Shown: positions 54,527 to 62,547 of the stretch, piece by piece
Numbering within the stretch: the first letter of the stretch is position 1
How the letters are laid out: the number at the start of each line of letters is the position of its first letter
NCBI RefSeq assembly: GCF_024700075.1
Contig: NZ_JAJONE010000001.1
Span: 248,001-312,000, forward strand
Length of the DNA: 64,000 nucleotides
DNA from: Hymenobacter sp. J193
Lineage (GTDB): Bacteria > Bacteroidota > Bacteroidia > Cytophagales > Hymenobacteraceae
Direction of reading: 5' to 3'
The notes under the pieces: generated by a model
What the model was told of the DNA's origin: nothing
The model's input: only the letters and a program-made list of their open reading frames with translations
Databases searched by the model: none
Made by a program: the position numbers and the translations under genes

Positions 54527-56254
54527 ATGCCCAGACCCGCTACTTCTCGCTTACGGACCATCATCGTATTGCTGCTGGCCGGGCTGTTTGCCGGCCACCG
54601 CTCCGGGGCCCAAACCGCGCCGGCCTGGGCTAGTGCCTACGCAACCGGCGTGCCGATGGGCGCCACCGACACGCGCATAATGGACGCCGACGGCAACGTG
54701 TATGAGGTCGGCCTCTTCGGCAGCCAGGTCTCCTTAGGCTATTCCTCCACGGGCAATTCCACCATGCTCAGTACCAAGGGCGGCTGGGATGGCTACCTGG
54801 CCAAGTATACGCCTACGGGTGCTCTGGCCTGGGTGCACCAGTTCGGCTCGGCCGGCACCGACCGTGCCAATGGCGTGGCCGTGGATGCGGCGGGCAACGT
54901 CTACGTGACGGGCTCCTTTCAGCACGCCATCGAGCTGGACAAGGGCCAGACGCTGGACGCGGGCTCCTACCCCGGCGAAAAGGCCTTCGTGGCCCGCTAC
55001 GACGCGCAGGGCACCCTTAGCTGGGCCCGGCAGAGCGACACTCCCCCCACGTACCCTGTCAACTGCCCTCCCTCTATCATGGGGGAATCTGTGAGTCTGG
55101 ATGCTGCGGGCAACGTGTTCGTAACCGGCGGGTACAGCTCTCTTGATGGAATCAGCTTCGGGGGCCGGCAGCTGGTTCCCGCCACGACCGTTGCGACGCC
55201 CAACACCACGTTTTCGGTCAGTCTCTCAGCCGCCACGGGTGCCGTGCAGACCCTGCGGAACGTCTTTTACTCCGACTGCGCTACCGGCGCCGGCGTCATC
55301 TATTTCCCCCAGCTGCTGAATGCCCCCGATGGCGGCCAGTACTTGGTCACCAACTACCTCATGGCCCCGTCGTTCGAAACGGGCAAGGCATTGCCAGCGC
55401 CCAAAAGCGTTCAGATACTGGTGACCCGCTACAATGCCGCCGGCCAGCTGGAATGGGTCCGCTCGTTTGGCGGCGCCAACTATAGTTTCCTGGGGCAGGC
55501 CGCTACCGACGCGGCCGGCAATCTGTACATTACCGGCACGTTCAGGGAGTCGCTGCGCTTTGCCTCCACCACCGTCACGGGCGCCGGCGACAACGACGGC
55601 TTCCTGGTCAAGTACTCGCCCCAGGGCACTGAGCAGTGGGTGCAGGCCGTCGTCAGCCCCGAAGACGACATGCTTTATGGCTTATACGTTGATGCGGGCG
55701 GCAATTCGTACGTTACCGGTGCCTTCAGCAACCAGGCCCGCATTGGGTCGGCTACGCTTTCCTCCGCCGGCAACAAGGATGTACTGGTAGCGGCCTACTC
55801 TCCGCAGGGGCAGATGCGCTGGGTGCAGCAGGCCGGCGGCCCCGGGCAGGACTGGGGCATGCGGGTGAGTGCATCGGCGCAGGGCCGCCTGCGCGTATAC
55901 GGCCATGCATGTTATTACCTCTCGTTCGGGCCGGATTTCGACCGTATCCAGGGAGATTATGTAGGCTTTATGGCCGAACTAGGAGCTACTGCTTTCGCTG
56001 CCCTACCTACCCAGCCGGCCCGGCCCTTGCCGCAGGGGCTGTACCCCAACCCCGCCACCGACCAGGTACGCCTGCCCGGCCTGCCCACCGGCACCCGTGT
56101 GCAGCTGCTCGACGCGCTGGGCCGGATAGCCCGCGAAACCACGGTTTCGGTTGCTGCCCAGGTATCGGTACTGGGCCTGGCGCCGGGCCTCTACACGCTC
56201 CGCGCCACGGATAAGCAAGGCCAGCAGTACGCTGCCCGCCTGGCAGTAGAGTAG
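54527..56254 (+). CDS. SBBP-repeat protein with T9SS sorting domain
   Basis: 575 residues: signal peptide (about 1-28), then beta-propeller-like SBBP units (DGYLAKYTPTGALAWVHQFG, DAAGNVYVTGSF, DAAGNLYITGTF, DAGGNSYVTGAFSNQA) over about 40-470. A type A T9SS domain ends the protein (LYPNPATDQVRLPG to LYTLRATDKQGQQYA). Expected to be secreted or surface-bound; function unknown. It follows the restriction-modification gene by 33 nt, though the unrelated roles suggest separate promoters. Confidence 0.87.
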   Translation: MPRPATSRLRTIIVLLLAGLFAGHRSGAQTAPAWASAYATGVPMGATDTRIMDADGNVYEVGLFGSQVSLGYSSTGNSTMLSTKGGWDGYLAKYTPTGALAWVHQFGSAGTDRANGVAVDAAGNVYVTGSFQHAIELDKGQTLDAGSYPGEKAFVARYDAQGTLSWARQSDTPPTYPVNCPPSIMGESVSLDAAGNVFVTGGYSSLDGISFGGRQLVPATTVATPNTTFSVSLSAATGAVQTLRNVFYSDCATGAGVIYFPQLLNAPDGGQYLVTNYLMAPSFETGKALPAPKSVQILVTRYNAAGQLEWVRSFGGANYSFLGQAATDAAGNLYITGTFRESLRFASTTVTGAGDNDGFLVKYSPQGTEQWVQAVVSPEDDMLYGLYVDAGGNSYVTGAFSNQARIGSATLSSAGNKDVLVAAYSPQGQMRWVQQAGGPGQDWGMRVSASAQGRLRVYGHACYYLSFGPDFDRIQGDYVGFMAELGATAFAALPTQPARPLPQGLYPNPATDQVRLPGLPTGTRVQLLDALGRIARETTVSVAAQVSVLGLAPGLYTLRATDKQGQQYAARLAVE

Positions 56255-56328
56255 CCTTCCCTGGCCCTCTCAACCGCATCCGCCACCCCGAGGAAGGCTA
56301 CGCGGTGTAGTGTACCCCACTAATAGAA

Positions 56329-56421
56329 CGTCATGCTGAGCTTGTCGAAGCATCTCTACCGCTTCGTTGGTTTACTACTGCAACGAAGCGGTAGAGATGC
56401 TTCGACAAGCTCAGCATGACG
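56329..56421. repeat. REP-like palindrome, perfect 41-bp arms
   Basis: CGTCATGCTGAGCTTGTCG...CGCTTCGTTG (56329-56369) is followed by an 11-nt spacer and the exact reverse complement (56381-56421). The cleanest and longest copy of this family in the window. A terminator-like hairpin follows at once. Confidence 0.95.
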
Positions 56422-56444
56422 CTTCCCCAAACACGCTCCAAGCA

Positions 56445-56486
56445 AAACAGCCGCCCCGGAACCCCAGGGCGGCTGTTTGTATTTTT
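56445..56486. terminator. Terminator between convergent genes
   Basis: AAACAGCCGCCC (56445-56456) pairs with GGGCGGCTGTTT (56467-56478), followed by GTATTTTT on the plus strand. It probably serves the SBBP-repeat gene. Confidence 0.8.
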
Positions 56487-56601
56487 CCGGTGCTCCCCGC
56501 TCGGGGTAGGTTCGAAGTGGGTTCGGTGTGCCTTCGGTCAAACAGGCCGCTTTGCCTTACCCGAACAGCATCTCCAAATTGCACTCTACCGGCAAGGTCC
56601 G

Positions 56602-57168
56602 TTAGAGCGTGCGGGTAGTGGTGTTCAGGTTGCCGGGCTTATCGGTAGCCCGGATAGTGATTTTGTCGCCGACCAGAGAGGCGTTGGCTTTCTTGGCGGT
56701 GAAGGTCCAGTCCAGGCCGTTGGCATTAGGCACAGCAGCACCTTCTTCCACCAGCGTGCCGTCGCCGTTCTCGATGCGCACCGTCACGGCCTGCACCCGG
56801 AAGTCGTCCGTCACGCGCACCCGCAGCGTATCGCCGATTTTGCCGGTGTAATAGGTTAGGTCGATTTCGTGAATGTCGGGAGCCTGCATAAAGTCGGCTA
56901 CGGCAATAGTGTAAGCAGTGCCACCGTCTTCGTCGCGGGCGGCCTCATACTCAGCCTTGCTGGCCGGATCTGCCAGTTGCGCCTTAGCATATAGCGCCGC
57001 CTGCTGAAACTGCTCGCGCTGGGCCAGCTGCTTGGTTGTGGGGGCCTTGTCCGTTTCGCGCGGCGCCGCCGACACAATGGTTCGGTCGCCCACCTGCCGG
57101 AATACCAGCGTGCCCCCGATGGTGCCGCTCAGGCCCTGGGTGATAATGTTGTTCTTAACGCGTGCCAT
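56602..57168 (-). CDS. Hypothetical protein with Ig-like C-terminal region
   Basis: 188 residues, no signal peptide. It starts MARVKNNIITQGLSGTIGGT with LVFRQVGDRTIVSAAP, then a helical Gln/Ala/Lys-rich middle, and a beta-rich C-terminal half (DTLRVRVTDDFRVQAVTVRI, GLDWTFTAKKA, ITIRATDKPGN) resembling an Ig-like or immunoglobulin-type sandwich. Not assigned to a family. The short N-terminal motif looks like a conserved recognition stretch. Monocistronic. Confidence 0.7.
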   Translation of the reverse strand: MARVKNNIITQGLSGTIGGTLVFRQVGDRTIVSAAPRETDKAPTTKQLAQREQFQQAALYAKAQLADPASKAEYEAARDEDGGTAYTIAVADFMQAPDIHEIDLTYYTGKIGDTLRVRVTDDFRVQAVTVRIENGDGTLVEEGAAVPNANGLDWTFTAKKANASLVGDKITIRATDKPGNLNTTTRTL

Positions 57169-57262
57169 AATGGAAAAGGGTTAAGGGTGAAACTGAGCCC
57201 TTAACGCCCTGTTTTTATGCAGTATTGCGAAGATTCTATATATTTTTTTGATGCCTTGGGCT

Positions 57263-57418
57263 GTCATGCGGCGCATGTGGCGCATCAAGCCAGGGATGAA
57301 GCATCTCGCATGCAAACGTTGTTGGGAAGAGGCGGTCATGCAGCGCGCAGCATCTCGCGTGCAGACGTTGCAGCAGTAATCCGACCATCAGCCCGCGAGG
57401 TGCTGCGCGCTGCATGAC
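57263..57418. repeat. Composite REP-like region: one single arm and one palindrome
   Basis: A solitary arm GTCATGCGGCGCATGTGG...GCATCTCGC (57263-57310) is followed by a palindrome with left arm GTCATGCAGCGCGCAGCATC (from 57335) and inverted right arm ending at 57418. The shared words link it to the GTCATGCTGAGC family. It fills most of the 325-nt gap before the permease gene. Confidence 0.8.
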
Positions 57419-57493
57419 GAGCTGCCCACGCGGCTCCCTCACCATATCCACCCATCAATTCCTATCTTCCGCCAAACTTTACCCTCCTCCTCT

Positions 57494-58966
57494 ATGCCCG
57501 AAGAACAGCAAGGCCACTTTCAGCGCGCCATTACCCTCTTTGACGCCATCATGATTGTGACCGGGAGCATGATTGGCTCCGGTATTTTTATCGTATCGGC
57601 CGATATTGCCCGGCAGGTGGGCAGCAGCGGCTGGCTGCTGGTGGTGTGGCTGCTCACGGGCGTTATCACCCTGGCCGGGGCCGTAAGCTACGGGGAGCTG
57701 GCTTCCATGTTCCCCAAGGTGGGCGGGCAGTACGTGTACCTGCGCGAAGCCTTTGGCCGCCTCACCGCCTTCCTCTACGGCTGGACGCTGTTTCTCGTGA
57801 TTCAGACCGGCGTCATTGCCGCCGTGGCCGTGGCCTTCGCCAAGTTTACCGGCGTGCTGGTGCCCTGGTTTTCGGTGAAGAACGTGCTGTTCAGCCTCGG
57901 GCCGTTTGATTTCAGCAGCGTGCAGCTCCTGGCCATTATCCTGATTATAGCCATTACGGCCCTCAACGCCCAGGGCGTGCGCACCGGTAAGCTCATTCAG
58001 AACGTGCTGGGCTCCACCAAGCTGGTAGCCCTGGCTTTGCTCATCATCGGCGGGCTGGTGCTGGGCATGAACGCCGAAGCCGTGCAGGCCAACTTTGCCG
58101 ATCTGTGGACGGCCACCCGCTACCCGGCCCCCGGCGTATCGGCTTCACCCCTGCCCCTGAACCTGTCGGGCCTGGTTTTCGCCATCGGCATGGCCATGAC
58201 CGGCTCCCTCTTCTCCTCCGACTCCTGGAACAACATCGGCTTCGCGGGCGAGGAAATCGTGAACCCCGAGCGGACGCTGGTGCGCAGCATGGCCATCGGC
58301 ACGGGCATCGTCACGGTCCTCTACATCCTCGTCAATGTGGTGTACCTGCTGGCGCTGCCCCTGGTTGGCTCTCCCGAGGCCACCACCCTGGCCGGCCGCG
58401 GCATCCAGTACGCCACCGACGACCGGGTAGCCACCGCCATTGCCGAGCAGGTGCTGGGGCCGGCCGGCGCCATCGTTATGGCCGTGCTCATCATGCTCAG
58501 TACCTTCGGGGCCAACAATGGCATCATCCTGAGCGGGGCCCGCGCCTACTACGCCATGGCCAAGGATGGCCTGTTCTTCTCCGGCCTGGCCCGGTTGAAC
58601 GCGGCCGGTGTGCCGGCCCGCGCCCTGTGGGTGCAGTGCCTGTGGGCTAGTCTACTGTGTTTGAGCGGCTCCTACGGGCAGCTGCTCAACTACGTTATGT
58701 TCTCGGTGATTCTGTTTTACGTAGTCACCATCATCGGCATTTTCGTGCTGCGCCGCACCCGGCCCGAGGCCCCGCGCCCCTACCGCGCCTGGGGCTACCC
58801 GCTGGTGCCGGGCATCTACATCGTGCTGGCTTCGCTGTTCTGCATCATCCTGCTCATTGCCCCCGATACAGCCGAGTACTCCCGCTACGGCCTGCTGCTG
58901 GTAGCCCTGGGCGTGCCGGTGTACTTCATCTTCCGCAGCCGCCTGGGTGCCACCCCGGCCGCGTAG
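57494..58966 (+). CDS. APC-family amino acid permease
   Basis: 490 residues with 12 membrane helices. The helix-1 unwinding region GSMIGSGIFIVSADIARQ, AGAVSYGELASMFPKVGGQYVYLREAFG (helix 2-3) and the helix-6 region SGLVFAIGMAMTGSLFSSDSW are typical. It imports or exchanges amino acids; it is closest in pattern to the LAT/YfnA-like group, but substrate is not readable. Its stop codon's last base is the first base of a 93-bp repeat arm. Confidence 0.92.
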   Translation: MPEEQQGHFQRAITLFDAIMIVTGSMIGSGIFIVSADIARQVGSSGWLLVVWLLTGVITLAGAVSYGELASMFPKVGGQYVYLREAFGRLTAFLYGWTLFLVIQTGVIAAVAVAFAKFTGVLVPWFSVKNVLFSLGPFDFSSVQLLAIILIIAITALNAQGVRTGKLIQNVLGSTKLVALALLIIGGLVLGMNAEAVQANFADLWTATRYPAPGVSASPLPLNLSGLVFAIGMAMTGSLFSSDSWNNIGFAGEEIVNPERTLVRSMAIGTGIVTVLYILVNVVYLLALPLVGSPEATTLAGRGIQYATDDRVATAIAEQVLGPAGAIVMAVLIMLSTFGANNGIILSGARAYYAMAKDGLFFSGLARLNAAGVPARALWVQCLWASLLCLSGSYGQLLNYVMFSVILFYVVTIIGIFVLRRTRPEAPRPYRAWGYPLVPGIYIVLASLFCIILLIAPDTAEYSRYGLLLVALGVPVYFIFRSRLGATPAA

Positions 58967-59261
58967 CCTCACCCCCCGCCCCCCTCTCCCGCGGAGAGGA
59001 GGAGCCAGGCGCCCGGCCTACGCGGCTACTGCGGTTCACGCCTTCGTAGCCGCTACCGCCCCTGCTAGCCTGTAGTACACGGACTTCGCTACTCCTGCAT
59101 ACAACAATGCCCCGGCTGATAGGCCGGGGCATTGTTCATTTAGGAAGATATGGAGTAGTTGGGCTGAACGGTAGCGGCTACGAAGGCGTGAGCCGCAGTA
59201 GCCGCGTAGGCCGGGCGCCTGGCTCCCCTTCTCCGCGGGAGAGGGGGCCGGGGGGTGAGGC
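58966..59261. repeat. Nested palindrome D: 93-bp arms around a terminator hairpin
   Basis: Arms 58966-59058 and 59169-59261 are inverted copies agreeing at 89 of 93 positions by hand alignment. They begin GCCTCACCCCCCG, the same word that starts the arms of element C. The core hairpin AACAATGCCCCGGC/GCCGGGGCATTGTT (59103-59136) has a 14-bp perfect stem. The left arm starts on the last base of the permease stop; the right arm ends one base before the stop of the convergent gene. Confidence 0.95.
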
Positions 59262-59262
59262 C

Positions 59263-59967
59263 CTACCGGCGGCGGCGCTTGGCGCCGTCCTTGGGCAGCA
59301 GCGTCACGTTTACGGCCTGTCCGGTGCGGGCGCGGGTTACCTGGTCGTTGTAGCCGCCGTAGCCGTAGGTGAGCGTGTTTTCGCCTACCGGCACATCAAT
59401 GGTGTAGTTGCCGTTGGCATCGGTGCTGGCAATTTTCTTCGAGCCGTTCAGGAACACGGTGGCCCCAGCCATGGGTTGCCCGTTCTCATCCAGCACGCGG
59501 CCTTTCAGGTTGGTCGTAGCAGGGGCTTCCTCCACGGCTGGAGCCGGTGCAGCAGCTACCACGGGGGCTTCCTCCACCACGGCGGCCGCGGGAGCAGCTT
59601 CGGTAGCAGGGGCGGCTACCGTAGCGGCCGTGGCCACGGCCGGAGCAGCGGTTTTGGCGGTCGTCGTGGTTTTGGTGGTTTTCACGGCGGGGTCGGCCTC
59701 GTCGGCTTCTTCGGTCGTAGCGACGGCTTCAGCCGGCTTCTCGGCGGAGCCCGTTACGCTGGCTTCCCCGTCGAGCAGCACGGCGCCGGCGAAAGAGGTA
59801 GACGTACCATCGGCTTTCTTGGTGGTGCCGGGGGCGAAGGCAATGCCCAGGCCGGCCAGCAGCAGCACCGCGCCCACAATCAGGCCAAGGCGCGTGTTGC
59901 CCGCAGACAGGGCCCGCTCTTCCTCTTCCCAGGCAGTGTTATCGTTTTCGTAAGGGTTCTGGCTCAT
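59263..59967 (-). CDS. TM-anchored protein with carboxypeptidase regulatory-like domain
   Basis: 234 residues from the ATG at 59965-59967. A short acidic cytoplasmic head precedes one membrane helix (about 28-45) and a long Ala/Thr/Glu-rich linker. The C-terminal domain (about 150-220) reads LKGRVLDENGQPMAGATVFL, YTIDVPVGENTLTYGYGGY, the carboxypeptidase D regulatory-like pattern. The end is basic (KRRRR). The layout recalls membrane-anchored envelope proteins; function unknown. Confidence 0.82.
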   Translation of the reverse strand: MSQNPYENDNTAWEEEERALSAGNTRLGLIVGAVLLLAGLGIAFAPGTTKKADGTSTSFAGAVLLDGEASVTGSAEKPAEAVATTEEADEADPAVKTTKTTTTAKTAAPAVATAATVAAPATEAAPAAAVVEEAPVVAAAPAPAVEEAPATTNLKGRVLDENGQPMAGATVFLNGSKKIASTDANGNYTIDVPVGENTLTYGYGGYNDQVTRARTGQAVNVTLLPKDGAKRRRR

Positions 59968-60204
59968 ACGCAGTAGCAAGAGGTTTTGGGGTGGATTAGA
60001 AAAAGGTTAGTTAGCACGAAGCAGTGTATTCCCGGGACGACAGGCCGACCCGGCAAATTTCAGTTGCTAAATATATTTTGTCTGCGGGTGATAATCCTAA
60101 TTTTTTTTCAATCGGCTGTTTTCCCGCTTCAGTCTATTGTGCTACTCTTCACGGTGGGAGGCATCTTTTGGAGCGGCTAGCCGGGCATCATCTCACCCGG
60201 AAAT

Positions 60205-60240
60205 ACAAAAAGCCCCGCTCAGTGTGCTGAGCGGGGCTGG
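60205..60240 (-). terminator. Terminator after the hydrophilic protein gene
   Basis: AGCCCCGCTCAG pairs with CTGAGCGGGGCT (60211-60238). On the minus strand it is followed by TTTTTGT, 39 nt after the stop. Confidence 0.88.
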
Positions 60241-60277
60241 TTGGGCGCAGGGGCCGGGCAGGTCACGCGGCCAGGGC

Positions 60278-60667
60278 TTAGTCGTGGGCGGGCTTGGCCG
60301 GGCCCGAGGGGGCTGCTTCGCCAAAATCCTGGTCGCGGGTTCGGATGGAGCTGCCCATCTCATTGCTGCCTTCCACCCCAAAGCCGGGGCCCTGGTTTTG
60401 CTCGCTCACCGGGGCTGAGCCGTGGTCGTTGCCACCCTGGGGGGTGGTTTCACTGCCGCCGATGTGCAGGTTTTCCAACTGATCTTTCTGATTGTTGCGC
60501 TGGTCGTAGCCGTTGGCCCCGATGTTGCGCTGGGCCGAGGGGTCACTCGACTGCTTTTCGTTGCTCTGGTCTTCCTTGAACTCGCGCTCTTTTTCCAGCT
60601 GCTCGTTGTGGGCGGCTTTGTTTGCGGAGGCGGGCACGTTCTCGTTCTGGTTGGTGGGCGTTGCCAT
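60278..60667 (-). CDS. Small hydrophilic hypothetical protein
   Basis: 129 residues from the ATG at 60665-60667. Very rich in Asn, Gln, Gly, Glu and Ser with no hydrophobic segment, so probably intrinsically disordered (NQNENVPASANKAAHNEQLE, NIGANGYDQRNNQKDQ). Such composition recalls stress or desiccation-related proteins, but no motif supports that. A clean terminator supports real expression. The longer open frame upstream is rejected as it overlaps the divergent promoter. Confidence 0.65.
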   Translation of the reverse strand: MATPTNQNENVPASANKAAHNEQLEKEREFKEDQSNEKQSSDPSAQRNIGANGYDQRNNQKDQLENLHIGGSETTPQGGNDHGSAPVSEQNQGPGFGVEGSNEMGSSIRTRDQDFGEAAPSGPAKPAHD

Positions 60668-60862
60668 AGTCGTCGGTTTTTCAGGGTGAAGGGTACTGCC
60701 TCTTCCTACGCGGGCGGCGCGGCATGGTTGGCGCCGCCGGAACCATCCGCCCCCGGCCTGGTTTGCGTATGGCTGGGGCAACGGTACATTTCTGCCGACC
60801 TTTGCCGGTAGCCGGCCTTTTCTTCGTTTTTCCGCCCTTCCCGGCTTTTCTCTCCGCGCTTT

Positions 60863-62207
60863 ATGCACCTGGTCATCATCGGCAACGGCATTGCGGGCGT
60901 AACGTGCGCCCAAACGGCGCGGCGGCTCCAGCCCGGGGCCCGCATCACGCTGGTTTCATCCGAAAGCCCGCACCACTTCTCGCGCCCGGCCCTCATGTAC
61001 CTCTACATGGGCCATATGCGCTGGCCCGATGTGAAGCCCTTCGAAGACTGGTACTGGACTGAAAACCGCCTGGAGCTCATCCACGACCACGCCACCACCA
61101 TTGACGCCAACCAGCAGCAGGTGCACCTGGCGGCCGGCCCGCCCCTTTCCTACGACGCGCTGCTGCTGGCTACCGGCGCCACCACCCGTTACCATGGCTG
61201 GCCCGGCCAGCACCTGCGGGGCGTGCAGGGCCTCGTCTCGAAAGCCGACGTGGAGCTGATGGCCGCCAGTACCCCAGGGGTGCAGCAGGCCGTGGTAGTC
61301 GGCGGTGGCCTCATAGGGGTGGAGCTGGCCGAGATGCTGCGCGCCCGCCGCATAGCCGTTACCCTGCTGGTGCGCGATGCTCACTACTGGGGCTCGGTGC
61401 TGCCCGCCAAGGAAGCCGCCCTGGTAGATGCCGAGCTGCGACGCCACGGCGTGCAGGTGCACTACGGCACCGAGCTAGCCGAAATCCTGGGCGACGGCGC
61501 GGGTCGGGTGCGGGCCGTGCGTACTTCGGCCGGCCAGGAGCTGCCCGCGCAGTGGGTAGGCATTGCCACGGGCGTGCAGCCCAATATTGGGCTGGCGACT
61601 GGCACAGGCATTGAAACCGACCGGGGCATTCTGGTGGATGAGCTGCTGCAAACCTCCGTGCCGGGCATCTACGCGGCCGGTGACTGCGCCCAGCGCCGCC
61701 AGCCCCCGCCCGGCGAGGCAGCCATTGAGCCCCTCTGGTACACCGGCCGCATGCAGGGCGAAACCGTGGCGCACACCATCTGCGGGCAGCCCACCCCCCT
61801 ACCGGCGCGGCCCCTGGTTTAACTCCGCCAAGTTCTTCGACCTCGAATACCAGACCTACGGCCAGGTGCCCGCCCGCCCCGAGGCCGGGCAGGCCAGCTT
61901 CTGGTGGCAGCACCCCACCCGGGCCCTGGGCCTGCGCCTGCACTACCGCCTCGACGACAACCTGACGTTGCTTGGCCTGAACGCCCTGGGCCTGCGCCTG
62001 CGCCACGAGGTGTGCGACGGGTGGCTGCTCCAGGGCGCGTCGGTGCGGCACGCCCTGGAGCGCCTGGGTGCGGCTAACTTCGACCCGGAACTCTTTCCGC
62101 AGTATGAGGCCGCTATACTGGCTGCCTTCAACCAACAGCACCCCGAGCAGCCCCCGCTGGTGCTGCGCCGCCGCAAGGGCCTGCTGGCCCGCCTGCTTTC
62201 CGTATAA
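60863..62207 (+). pseudogene. FAD/NAD(P)-dependent oxidoreductase, frameshifted near its end
   Basis: Joined length is about 447 residues. The FAD-binding GxGxxG region IGNGIAGVTCAQTARR is at the start, a central NAD(P) motif VVGGGLIGVELAEMLR near 145-160 and the second FAD motif GIYAAGDCAQ near 270. The downstream frame continues with FNSAKFFDLEYQTYGQV, the expected C-terminal domain. One extra C in the C6 run 61794-61799 causes the shift (five Cs restore it). First gene of a redox group with a small membrane protein and a polyferredoxin. Confidence 0.85.
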
Positions 62208-62215
62208 CCTTTCCT

Positions 62216-62449
62216 ATGCCCGACAAACCCGACCTCCGCAAGCTCTACCACCCTACCGCCTTCAACGCCTGGCAGTTTATTGCCCTGGTAGGCGTGGTCA
62301 TGAGCCTCGGTGCCCAGCTTATCCTGGCCCTGATGCACCACCCCCGCCCGGATGGCTTTCACTGGCTCTACGTATGCTGGGCCGCGCTTTTCGTGCTGGG
62401 TACCATCAGCAACTTCACCAGCAAGCCCGGCGGCCACCATCACCATTAG
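62216..62449 (+). CDS. Small membrane protein of the redox group
   Basis: 77 residues with two membrane helices (about 18-40 and 48-65). The N-terminus DKPDLRKLYHPTAFNAWQ is cytoplasmic-like. It ends in SKPGGHHHH, a natural His cluster that might bind metal. It lies 8 nt after the oxidoreductase stop and about 100 nt before the polyferredoxin gene, so co-transcription is likely. No family recognised. Confidence 0.72.
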   Translation: MPDKPDLRKLYHPTAFNAWQFIALVGVVMSLGAQLILALMHHPRPDGFHWLYVCWAALFVLGTISNFTSKPGGHHHH

Positions 62450-62490
62450 GCGGTTGAATGGCTTATTGCTCGCCTGAGCCCTCTGGCCCA

Positions 62491-62515
62491 TTATGCTTCG
62501 CTCTGCCTGGCATGA
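62491..62515. repeat. Solitary REP-like arm
   Basis: On the minus strand GTCATGCCAGGCAGAGCGAAG, a single arm of the GTCATGC...CGAAGCAT family without a partner, in the gap before the polyferredoxin gene. Confidence 0.55.
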
Positions 62516-62547
62516 CGTTCTGAAATAAAGCCACCCTGAGTAAACCC

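Noticed and set aside
57306..57325. Operator-like GCAAACGTTG sequence
   Set aside because: Only half of the LacI palindrome is present and it lies inside a REP-like repeat, so it is not counted as an operator.
57169..57418. Possible CRISPR array because of repeated GCATCTCGC words
   Set aside because: The words are not evenly spaced direct repeats; they form inverted REP-like arms.
59986..60180. 64-residue hydrophobic open frame upstream of the TM-anchored protein
   Set aside because: It overlaps the likely promoter of the divergent gene and has no support beyond hydrophobic AT-rich codons.
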